DNA of 5,072 nucleotides from Colwellia sp. (GTDB lineage Bacteria > Pseudomonadota > Gammaproteobacteria > Enterobacterales > Alteromonadaceae). Positions 1 to 5,072 of this stretch are shown one piece after another; within the stretch, counting starts at the first letter, position 1, and each line of letters begins with the position of its first letter. The notes below the pieces were generated by a model. It worked only from the letters and a program-made list of their open reading frames with translations. It ran no database searches and had not been told where the DNA came from. A program made the position numbers and the translations under genes. The stretch covers positions 1 to 5,072 of the forward strand of contig DPHE01000100.1 in the NCBI GenBank assembly GCA_003521815.1. The letters run 5' to 3'.

Positions 1-881
1 CAGTAATCCCTGTAGCCGGTTTAGGTACACGTATGTTGCCTGCAACAAAAGCTATTCCCAAAGAAATGTTACCGATAGTCGATAAGCCATTAATTCAATA
101 TATTGTGAATGAATGTATTGCTGCGGATATTAAAGAAATTGTATTGGTTACGCACTCGTCTAAAAATGCGATTGAAAATCATTTTGATAAATCTTTTGAG
201 TTGGAAACTACGTTAGAAAAACGTGTGAAACGTCAATTACTTGATGAAATACAGGCGATATGCCCGAAAGACGTCACCATTTTGCATGTTCGTCAAGGCG
301 AAGCAAAAGGCTTGGGGCATGCGGTATTAAAAGCTCGCCCTATTATTGGTAATGAACCTTTTGTTGTGGTGTTACCCGATGTTATTTTAGATGACGCGAC
401 TGCTGATTTAAAAACTGAGAATTTAGCAGCGATGTTAACCCGTTATAACGAAGTGGGTGGGTACAGCCAAATTATGGTTGAGCCCGTGCCAATAGAGCAG
501 GTTAGTAGCTATGGTGTGGTTGATTGCGGTGGTGTTGAGCTTGCCCCTGGCGAGTCAAATACCATGACTGCCATTGTTGAAAAACCAGCTATTGAAGAGG
601 CCCCGTCAAACTTGGCTGTGGTAGGCCGCTATGTATTATCTGAAAAGATTTGGGATTTGTTAAAGAACACCCCACCTGGTGCGGGTAATGAAATTCAACT
701 AACCGATGCTATTGCTATGCTCATTGAAAAAGAAACGGTTGAAGCATTTCATATGACGGGTAAGTCGCATGACTGCGGATCTAAGTTAGGGTATATGAAA
801 GCGAATGTTGAATATGCTATGCGCCACCCTGAATTGGGCGATGAATTTAGAACATACTTAACTAAGTTGGCATTAGGCTAA
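1..881 (+). CDS. galU: UTP-glucose-1-phosphate uridylyltransferase, 5'-truncated by window edge
   Basis: Cytoplasmic enzyme that makes UDP-glucose and pyrophosphate from UTP and glucose-1-phosphate. UDP-glucose feeds lipopolysaccharide, capsule and exopolysaccharide synthesis. The reading frame is open from base 3 (VIPVAGLGTR...), so the ATG at 33 is the internal Met of the nucleotide-binding loop and not the start. By comparison with E. coli GalU (302 residues, recalled), about 11 N-terminal residues lie outside the window and 292 are visible. Seen motifs: GLGTRMLPATKAIPKEMLP glycine-rich nucleotidyltransferase signature (from about 18), KGLGHA (306-323), LPDV with the presumed metal-binding Asp (372-383), VEKP with its conserved Lys codon at 582, then GRYVLS, PPGAGNEIQLTD and KSHDCG. 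No frameshift is present and the C-terminus ends at the family's usual place. No intrinsic terminator follows, so some read-through into the lipoprotein gene 155 bp downstream is possible. Identification is very secure. Confidence 0.97.
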   Translation, partial: VIPVAGLGTRMLPATKAIPKEMLPIVDKPLIQYIVNECIAADIKEIVLVTHSSKNAIENHFDKSFELETTLEKRVKRQLLDEIQAICPKDVTILHVRQGEAKGLGHAVLKARPIIGNEPFVVVLPDVILDDATADLKTENLAAMLTRYNEVGGYSQIMVEPVPIEQVSSYGVVDCGGVELAPGESNTMTAIVEKPAIEEAPSNLAVVGRYVLSEKIWDLLKNTPPGAGNEIQLTDAIAMLIEKETVEAFHMTGKSHDCGSKLGYMKANVEYAMRHPELGDEFRTYLTKLALG

Positions 882-1036
882 CCGATTTATTTTTAAATAT
901 GAGCAATAGGTTTTATAGGAAATTAAATACGACCAATAGTGCAACTCACCTTTAAACACACACTGAAATTTGTAAATAACACTGAGTTTTTAGTTATTAA
1001 TTACTCTCTCTTAACACTCAACAAAAGGTATTAAAC
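882..1036 (+). promoter_or_regulatory. galU-lipoprotein intergenic region, probable promoter for the lipoprotein gene
   Basis: This is 155 bp of AT-rich DNA with no ORF of note and no hairpin plus T-run, so galU has no visible intrinsic terminator. The length suggests that the downstream gene has its own promoter, but no hexamer pair is convincing. Weak candidates are TTTAAA (951-956) with TAAATA (973-978) at 16 bp, and TTGTAA (970-975) with TATTAA (995-1000) at 19 bp. A 7-bp direct repeat ACACTGA occurs at 960-966 and 979-985, which is near chance level. The ribosome-binding site of the next gene is AAAAGG at 1023-1028. The promoter assignment is inference. Confidence 0.3.
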
Positions 1037-2143
1037 ATGAAAAAAATATTCCGTACTACGTTAGCAGCGAGCATAACGTTGGCGTTAGCCGCCTGTGGTG
1101 GAAGTTCATCAAGCAGCACACCAGCTACGATAGATATAGCGGGTTCAATTGACAAAGGATCACTCATTAGCGCAAAAGTGCAAATATTTCGAGCCAGTGA
1201 TACCGGTTTCACTACGCCGTTAACCACAGACCCTGCAGATGTACAAACAGATGAAAATGGTGATTACACTGCTACTGTTGTTAATGCCAGTGGCGATGCT
1301 ATTGTAGGCGCACTAGTGGTTAATATTACCGCTGATGGCGACACGACAATGCGTTGTGATGCAGCGGTAAGTTGTGGCGATGTACCGCGTGGTGATATTA
1401 TCCCTAACTCACAAGTTGCTGGTATATCGTTAAGCACGCTAACGGTGGCTACAGTTGACGCAGAAGGTAATGGCATTGCCCTTGATGCGGATGCAAACAC
1501 TTTAACCACAATGGCAACTGATGCCGTATTGGAACAAGTTGCGGCTAATCCAAACTTAGCTTCAGCGATTGACACCCTGCCTATTGAAAGTGTGACAACC
1601 TTGCAAGAAAACGCCTCTGTTATTGTAGGTGAAATATTAGGTGTCGATTTATCAGAGACTAATATTTATGATATTACTATTGTTGACTCTACCGACACGC
1701 AAGCTGTGGCTGATGCGGTTGATGCTGCGGGCACTAACGCAAGTATTACTAATACGTTAACCCTGATAAACGCATCACTGGCTGGACTACCAATATCTTC
1801 GGGGAGTACATTAGGTGACACTATTAATAACTACTTGGACGATGTTGCCGTGGTGTCAACCACAGTGGTAGAAGCGATTGCAGATGGGGCAGATATTGCT
1901 ACAGCCTTATTAAACGATGCAGCAGCAGAGGCTCAACTAGCATTGGCTGAGGCTCAAGTAGAAATATCTGACCAAGCGACTACTCTGCAACAAGAAATTG
2001 AGTCAGACGCTACTAATGAAGGAATAGAGGTTGTTATTGACATAGTTGAGATTCCGACTATTGTACCTGAAATTGAGATTGATCTAGGTGATATCGTTGT
2101 TGTTACCGGTGCTACTGGCGGTACTGGCGGTACTGGCGGTTAA
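1037..2143 (+). CDS. Acidic outer-membrane lipoprotein of unknown function
   Basis: Start ATG at 1037 is supported by AAAAGG 8 nt upstream and by a type II signal peptide starting exactly there: MKK, a hydrophobic stretch at 4-19 and lipobox LAAC with the lipidated Cys at residue 20. Residue +2 is Gly, not Asp, which favours outer-membrane sorting by the Lol pathway. A GGSSSSS tether follows. Residues about 31-105 look like a prealbumin/carboxypeptidase-regulatory-like beta domain (GSIDKGSLISAKVQIF, then DENGDYTATVVN), a pattern I associate with large marine gammaproteobacterial lipoproteins. C107 and C113 (RCDAAVSCG) may form a disulfide. Residues about 155-325 are Ala/Thr/Asp/Glu-rich and probably helical, with a possible coiled coil at 285-325. 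Residues 330-358 are beta-prone and acidic. The C-terminus is a (TGG)x3 tail. It does not resemble YjbF/GfcB, although it sits upstream of a yjbH homologue on the same strand. The minus-strand ORFs inside it are shadows. The gene is secure; its function is unknown. Confidence 0.9.
   Translation: MKKIFRTTLAASITLALAACGGSSSSSTPATIDIAGSIDKGSLISAKVQIFRASDTGFTTPLTTDPADVQTDENGDYTATVVNASGDAIVGALVVNITADGDTTMRCDAAVSCGDVPRGDIIPNSQVAGISLSTLTVATVDAEGNGIALDADANTLTTMATDAVLEQVAANPNLASAIDTLPIESVTTLQENASVIVGEILGVDLSETNIYDITIVDSTDTQAVADAVDAAGTNASITNTLTLINASLAGLPISSGSTLGDTINNYLDDVAVVSTTVVEAIADGADIATALLNDAAAEAQLALAEAQVEISDQATTLQQEIESDATNEGIEVVIDIVEIPTIVPEIEIDLGDIVVVTGATGGTGGTGG
2114..2140 (+). repeat. Perfect 9-bp tandem repeat ACTGGCGGT x3 at the lipoprotein C-terminus
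   Basis: Three identical ACTGGCGGT units, in frame, encode Thr-Gly-Gly three times (residues 360-368) directly before the stop codon. The preceding codons GGT GCT, encoding Gly-Ala, look like a diverged start of the same run. Perfect identity at the DNA level, without synonymous drift, suggests recent expansion or slippage. Gain or loss of a unit would keep the frame and change only the tail length. Each unit also contains TGGCGG, which matches the right arm of the terminator just downstream. Confidence 0.85.
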
Positions 2144-2163
2144 TTTACCGAGTTAGTAAAATT

Positions 2164-2187
2164 AAACCCGCCATTGGCGGGTTTTTT
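2164..2187 (+). terminator. Rho-independent terminator after the lipoprotein gene
   Basis: AAACCCGCC (2164-2172) and GGCGGGTTT (2176-2184) form a perfect 9-bp stem around the 3-nt loop ATT. The T-run continues to 2187, then AATTTT. It starts 20 nt after the lipoprotein stop codon. It should end most lipoprotein transcripts and partly uncouple them from the yjbH-family gene that starts at 2257. The AAA/TTT ends of the stem give some pairing for opposite-strand termination, but no gene needs that here. Confidence 0.92.
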
Positions 2188-2202
2188 AATTTTCTGTTAT
2201 TT

Positions 2203-2226
2203 ACTTATTTCACTTATTTCACTTAT
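2203..2226 (+). repeat. 9-bp tandem repeat ACTTATTTC, about 2.7 copies, in the yjbH leader
   Basis: Two full ACTTATTTC units (2203-2211, 2212-2220) are followed by a partial ACTTAT (2221-2226). The repeat lies between the terminator and the ribosome-binding site of the next gene. TATGCT at 2224-2229 is a possible -10 element, but no good -35 sits 16-18 bp upstream. If the promoter lies here, a change in copy number would alter its spacing; that is speculative. Confidence 0.6.
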
Positions 2227-2256
2227 GCTACTTCACCTTGCTAAGGATTTATTCAC

Positions 2257-4356
2257 ATGAAACGCAGTACTCTATTCGCTTTGGTATTATTCCCTTCGGC
2301 TTTATTGCCTTCGGTTATGATGGCTGCTGAGCCTGAGGCAACCATGTCTTTTCAAGGCTATAGCGGTTTAATCAATACACCCACCGCAACATTGTTTGAT
2401 GAAGGAAAATTTTATCTACAATATGGTAACCAAATTGAAACAATAAATGGCGGTGGCTATCGCTCGGGAACTAATTATAACTTTGGTGTGGGTTTATGGG
2501 AGTATGTTGAAATATCAGGACGCTTGGCAGAATATTCTGGTGAAAATGGTTTAACCGATCTATCGGCCAATATTAAATTAGGTATTCCCTACATTCCTAA
2601 AGATTGGTTTAGTGTAGCCGTAGGTTTTCAAGATTTAGGGGGCGCGACCAATTTTTTTGATGCGAAGTATGTGGTGGCATCAAAAAATATTCTAGGATCG
2701 GTTAATATTTCAGTGGGCGTAGGGAAAAGTAACTCGCGTGAGGGGCGCCTTGATGGTGTTTTTACTGGTATTGCTTGGCAACCTTATGAATGGGTTAAAC
2801 TTTCAGTAGAGTACGATGCAGCCGACACCCAATTAGGGATGCATTTATCTTCACCTAGCCATTGGTTTAACAATGGTATTGAGTTATCCACTGACGTATT
2901 GATTTCTAGTACCAACACGCAATTAAATGATGAGATTTATTACGGCATTGGATTAACCATTCCACTTGATTTTACGGGGGCTACTAGTGCGTCGCAGAGC
3001 CGCGCGAATAAACGTCAATTAACCGATGATGACCAATTCCCTTTGTTAGAGACTGAAGCGCTTGATGTGGTGGACCGTTCGGGGTTAACTGAGCGATTGC
3101 GCGTGCAACGGTTATTGGTTAATGAAGGCTTTGAATCGATTAAAGTAGGCGAGGCTGATTTAAAGACTGTGTACGTAGAAGTAGAAAACCATATTTATAA
3201 CCGTAACCAAATAGATGGACTTGGCGTTATATTGGGGCTCCTTAGCAAGAATATTCATTATAATTATTCACACTTTACCCTCGTGATCAAAGAGCGTGAA
3301 ATCCCTGTGTTGGTGGTTAAAGGGAATTTAGCTGAATATAAGGGGTTTTTACGAGACAATCAGCCTTTGAAAGTAGCTATATCTACGGATACGTTTGCCA
3401 GTCAACGACGTTATTCCACCGCTGTACGAGATAATACCAATAATTTTTGGTTAAAACCTCGCTTTACTTTTTGGCCGGGCATTGTTTCTAGAGTAGGCAC
3501 TGAGTTGGGCGTTTTTGATGCGTCTTTAGCATGGGTTAGCCATGTTGAATTACCGTTATGGCCCGGTGCGGCGGTAACGGCAAAACATATGACACAAATA
3601 GCTGAAACCCAGAATTTTAAAGAGGGAGCGTTTTTTGGTGATAAAAAGCAAAAAACAGGGTTGCAAGACTATAGCTTTCATCAAACCTTGCAATTACCGT
3701 ACTCGTTAAAAAACATGACCTCGTTTGGTCGATATCGTGATACGTATAATTATTTAGCGAATGAAGTGCGTTGGCAAAGTTGGGGTGGTAGTCATAAAGT
3801 TAATCTAGTTACAGCAAGGTATGAAAACCAAAATATAGCCGCAATAAAACCTTATGCAGGTTGTAATATTTTATTTATCGCTTGTTGGCCACAACAAGAG
3901 CTGGAACAACGCGATGTTATTGTTGGTAAGTACCGGTATTACAACGCCAACCTTAATGCCTCTGCTGAATTACAGCTAGGGCAATATTGGCAACAAGATA
4001 AAGGGGTAGTGTTTAAAGTTGAGCGGATGTTTGGTGATGTGTCACTGAACTTAACCTATAAAAACACCAAAATGGATAATGAAGAAGCCAACCAATTTAT
4101 TGGTATTGGCTTTTCAATACCATTAACACCTCGTAAAGATTTCAATAATAAATACGTTCAGGTCAGAGGCAAGCCTAAATGGCAGTATTCAGTGAATACG
4201 CTGGTGGGGAAAAACCATAATAACCTAACCCCAGGCAGCGGTGATAGCGCAAAGCTGTTTTATAACCTTGATAGTAATTTTTACAATAACGATCGTTTAA
4301 GCCGTGAGTATATATATGCTAATTCGAATCGATTAAAGCAAGCCTATTATCAATAA
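2257..4356 (+). CDS. yjbH: YjbH/GfcD-family (DUF940) outer-membrane exopolysaccharide/capsule protein
   Basis: Outer-membrane protein of the family that includes E. coli YjbH and GfcD and Vibrio WbfB, tied to exopolysaccharide or group 4 capsule secretion; its exact biochemical role is not settled. Start ATG at 2257 has TAAGGA (2242-2247) 9 nt upstream and a Sec signal peptide with likely cleavage near A23/A24. The mature protein opens with the family signature GYSGLINTPTATL (34-46). Residues about 45-240 are amphipathic beta-strands ending in YYGIGLTIPLDF, probably a first barrel. Residues about 275-365 form an alpha/beta module (LRVQRLLVNEGFESIKVG ... TLVIKEREIPVLVVKG). Residues about 398-625 are strand-rich again and end in FIGIGFSIPLTPRKDF, probably a second barrel. 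A tail of about 70 residues lacks the usual terminal aromatic residue. The length of 699 matches E. coli YjbH (about 698, recalled). C536 and C543 could form a disulfide. The next gene is convergent, and no GfcB or GfcC homologue is adjacent. Family assignment is confident; the barrel limits are inferred. Confidence 0.93.
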   Translation: MKRSTLFALVLFPSALLPSVMMAAEPEATMSFQGYSGLINTPTATLFDEGKFYLQYGNQIETINGGGYRSGTNYNFGVGLWEYVEISGRLAEYSGENGLTDLSANIKLGIPYIPKDWFSVAVGFQDLGGATNFFDAKYVVASKNILGSVNISVGVGKSNSREGRLDGVFTGIAWQPYEWVKLSVEYDAADTQLGMHLSSPSHWFNNGIELSTDVLISSTNTQLNDEIYYGIGLTIPLDFTGATSASQSRANKRQLTDDDQFPLLETEALDVVDRSGLTERLRVQRLLVNEGFESIKVGEADLKTVYVEVENHIYNRNQIDGLGVILGLLSKNIHYNYSHFTLVIKEREIPVLVVKGNLAEYKGFLRDNQPLKVAISTDTFASQRRYSTAVRDNTNNFWLKPRFTFWPGIVSRVGTELGVFDASLAWVSHVELPLWPGAAVTAKHMTQIAETQNFKEGAFFGDKKQKTGLQDYSFHQTLQLPYSLKNMTSFGRYRDTYNYLANEVRWQSWGGSHKVNLVTARYENQNIAAIKPYAGCNILFIACWPQQELEQRDVIVGKYRYYNANLNASAELQLGQYWQQDKGVVFKVERMFGDVSLNLTYKNTKMDNEEANQFIGIGFSIPLTPRKDFNNKYVQVRGKPKWQYSVNTLVGKNHNNLTPGSGDSAKLFYNLDSNFYNNDRLSREYIYANSNRLKQAYYQ

Positions 4357-4390
4357 AGGGGTCAATTGTTATTTGTCACCGAGCCCTTTA
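4354..4390 (+). repeat. Inverted repeat overlapping the yjbH stop codon
   Basis: TAAAGGG (4354-4360, containing the TAA stop) pairs perfectly with CCCTTTA (4384-4390) across a 23-nt loop. A short inner GGT/ACC pairing (4360-4362 with 4378-4380) is an alternative. No T-run follows on the + strand, so this is not a classical intrinsic terminator. It could protect the 3' end or be incidental. Confidence 0.4.
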
Positions 4391-4415
4391 ACTCTCAGGC
4401 ATTGAATTTGAAAAC

Positions 4416-4437
4416 TTTGTGCTGTCAATGGCACAAA
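4416..4437 (-). terminator. Hairpin in the convergent gap, possible weak terminator of the regulator gene
   Basis: TTTGTGC (4416-4422) and GCACAAA (4431-4437) form a perfect 7-bp stem with an 8-nt loop. Read on the minus strand, the stem is followed by GTTTTC, a short U-tract, and lies about 60 nt beyond the stop codon of the minus-strand regulator. Read on the plus strand it is followed by A residues, so it would not terminate yjbH. A small second hairpin, GCCAA-ACG-TTGGC, lies at 4459-4471. The hairpin is seen; the terminator role is inference. Confidence 0.35.
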
Positions 4438-4496
4438 AAAACAGCGTTCTTCATCGAAGCCAAACGTTGGCATAAAAATTACAGCTAACAAGTTTA

Positions 4497-4907
4497 TTAG
4501 ACGGAGCTAATTAGTTCAACGGCTTTATTTTTGTACAGGAGAGGTTCATTCCTTGGAATGTTCAGTATATACCCAAATCCTCTAATATTCTTTATGTCTA
4601 TGTTGGTCGATCTAAGGGTAGTTTTTATTTCCGATATGATGACGGTGAGGTTATTCCTAACTACTTTATTATCGGGCCAGCCATAACTCTGTAAAAAGGC
4701 AAAGCTAACAGGATTATTTTGGTGCTGAAGTAGTGCACAAAGTACTCTAAACGCTCTGTTGGTTAACTTTATTGTTAGATCATTCATATGAATTGTTTGA
4801 TCGCTGTACGACAGTGATAAATTTTCATTAAAATCCAATGACTCTCGTTTTGTACATCTACTGCAATAATCGTTACACGGCTCGACTACTTGATTGGTTA
4901 TTTTCAT
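4497..4907 (-). CDS. Stand-alone OmpR/PhoB/CadC-type winged-helix regulator with an N-terminal CX3CX2C cluster
   Basis: 136 residues; probably a cytoplasmic DNA-binding protein. Start ATG (4907-4905) has AAGGGG (4918-4913) 5 nt upstream, a strong ribosome-binding site that fixes the start. Residues about 28-116 match the Trans_reg_C winged-helix fold: an N-terminal beta-sheet (LSLSYSDQTIHMNDLTIKLT), helix 1 RAFRVLCALLQHQ (51-63), helix 2 around SFAFLQSYGW (68-77), a recognition helix around VVRNNLTVIISEIKTTL (82-98), and the wing hairpin IKNIRGFGYIL (105-115). No receiver domain precedes it and no transmembrane segment follows, so it is neither a response regulator nor a ToxR/CadC one-component sensor. 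C11, C15 and C18 (CNDYCSRC) have CX3CX2C spacing and could bind a metal or Fe-S cluster or act as a redox switch; C57 lies in helix 1. It converges on the yjbH-family gene. Its targets are unknown; autoregulation through the upstream palindromes is inferred. Confidence 0.86.
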   Translation of the reverse strand: MKITNQVVEPCNDYCSRCTKRESLDFNENLSLSYSDQTIHMNDLTIKLTNRAFRVLCALLQHQNNPVSFAFLQSYGWPDNKVVRNNLTVIISEIKTTLRSTNIDIKNIRGFGYILNIPRNEPLLYKNKAVELISSV

Positions 4908-4921
4908 ATTTACCCCTTATG

Positions 4922-4936
4922 ATTACCAATGGTGAT
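4922..4936. repeat. Imperfect palindrome next to the regulator's ribosome-binding site
   Basis: The 15-bp element ATTACCAATGGTGAT has 7-bp arms around A4929 with one mismatch (T4924 against G4934); the core ACCA-A-TGGT is perfect. It ends 3 bp upstream of the AAGGGG ribosome-binding site of the minus-strand regulator gene. It could be a DNA operator half of a series, or an RNA hairpin in the leader. Confidence 0.5.
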
Positions 4937-4939
4937 ACA

Positions 4940-4956
4940 ATTATTTATTAAATAAT
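4940..4956. repeat. 17-bp AT-rich perfect palindrome upstream of the regulator
   Basis: ATTATTTA (4940-4947) and TAAATAAT (4949-4956) are exact inverse complements around T4948. It contains -10-like sequences on the minus strand (for example AATAAT), so it probably overlaps the regulator's promoter. The AT content makes a palindrome likelier by chance than its length implies. Confidence 0.55.
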
Positions 4957-4960
4957 CATC

Positions 4961-4972
4961 CTTGATATCAAG
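4961..4972. promoter_or_regulatory. Perfect 12-bp palindrome CTTGATATCAAG, candidate operator
   Basis: CTTGAT/ATCAAG is a perfect zero-loop palindrome. On the minus strand it contains TTGATA (4971-4966), a -35-like hexamer for the regulator gene, although no -10 sits at ideal spacing: TTTAAT lies at 13 bp and AATAAT at 20 bp. Its centre lies 18.5 bp from that of the 4940-4956 palindrome, which in turn lies 19 bp from that of 4922-4936. A binding site for the regulator itself or another dimeric factor is plausible. Confidence 0.5.
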
Positions 4973-5072
4973 AGGTTTACTCTTTTATTAACGGGAGTAG
5001 TGGATACTCTGCACTAATGACTGTCCTTGTCATGTTTTTTTTGAAAAACAATAGAAAAACTAGGTTTCTCCT
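4973..5072. other. Right-end non-coding stretch with weak inverted repeats and a T8 run
   Basis: No supportable gene is seen. Three 5-bp-arm inverted repeats occur: AAGAG/CTCTT (4970-4984), GAGTA/TACTC (4995-5009) and ATGAC/GTCAT (5017-5033). The last is followed on the plus strand by G and eight T (5035-5042), which gives it a weak terminator-like look. No plus-strand gene lies between the yjbH stop codon at 4356 and this hairpin. About one 5-bp repeat of this kind is expected by chance in this length, so individually they are weak. Confidence 0.3.

Noticed and set aside
33..35. ATG at 33 as the galU start
   Set aside because: The frame is open to the left edge and encodes conserved GalU residues (VIPVAGLGTR) before this Met, so the true start is outside the window.
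1018..1575. Minus-strand open frames of 69 and 103 codons (1018-1227, 1264-1575)
   Set aside because: They lie antisense inside the lipoprotein gene, have no ribosome-binding site, and arise from its Ala/Thr/Val-rich codon pattern.
4369..4473. 34-codon minus-strand ORF beginning MPTFGFDEERCF in the convergent gap
   Set aside because: It has no ribosome-binding site, overlaps three hairpins, and shows no recognisable similarity; a frame of this length is expected by chance.
4854..4877. Radical-SAM enzyme call from the CX3CX2C motif
   Set aside because: The protein has 136 residues and the rest is clearly a winged-helix DNA-binding domain; there is no room for a SAM barrel.
4497..4907. Minus-strand regulator as a fragment of a response regulator or a ToxR/CadC-type membrane regulator
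   Set aside because: A strong ribosome-binding site precedes its own ATG, and no receiver remnant or transmembrane segment is encoded on either side, so it appears to be an intact short protein.
4977..5033. 18-codon minus-strand ORF (MTRTVISAEYPLLPLIKE) upstream of the regulator, possible leader peptide
   Set aside because: The ATG is preceded by an A-run without a Shine-Dalgarno sequence, and there is no codon bias typical of attenuator peptides. It could be reconsidered if conserved in relatives.
5017..5042. Plus-strand terminator-like hairpin ATGAC/GTCAT followed by T8
   Set aside because: The stem is only 5 bp with mixed AT, and no plus-strand gene lies between 4356 and here for it to terminate; kept only as a note in the right-end stretch.

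Overview
The window looks like chromosomal DNA from an AT-rich marine-type gammaproteobacterium, probably in or near the Alteromonadales (Colwellia, Pseudoalteromonas, Glaciecola-like). This placement is an inference. It rests on a GalU very close to the enterobacterial/marine gammaproteobacterial form, a full-length YjbH/GfcD-family outer-membrane protein, a Ser/Gly-linker lipoprotein of a kind common in marine gammaproteobacteria, and low GC. No rRNA, tRNA, CRISPR array, insertion sequence or phage gene was seen.

Layout: (1) 1-881, + strand, the 3' ~97% of galU, cut by the left window edge. (2) 1037-2143, + strand, an acidic 368-residue outer-membrane lipoprotein of unknown function ending in a perfect (Thr-Gly-Gly)x3 repeat, followed by a strong intrinsic terminator at 2164-2187. 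(3) 2257-4356, + strand, a 699-residue YjbH/GfcD-family (DUF940) outer-membrane protein linked to exopolysaccharide/group 4 capsule systems. (4) 4357-4496, a convergent intergenic stretch with several hairpins. (5) 4497-4907, - strand, a 136-residue stand-alone OmpR/PhoB/CadC-type winged-helix DNA-binding protein with an N-terminal CX3CX2C cysteine cluster. (6) 4908-5072, its upstream region, crowded with inverted repeats.

How they may work together (inference): GalU makes UDP-glucose for surface polysaccharides. YjbH-family proteins sit in the outer membrane and take part in polysaccharide secretion or modification. The lipoprotein, just upstream on the same strand, lies where YjbF/GfcB-type lipoproteins lie in the classical yjbEFGH, gfcABCDE and wbf operons, but it does not resemble them. 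The usual GfcB and GfcC partners are absent from this window. The divergence from the known layout, the uncharacterised lipoprotein and the cysteine-bearing mini-regulator with stacked palindromes are the points most worth following up. I did not find evidence strong enough to declare a wholly new system.
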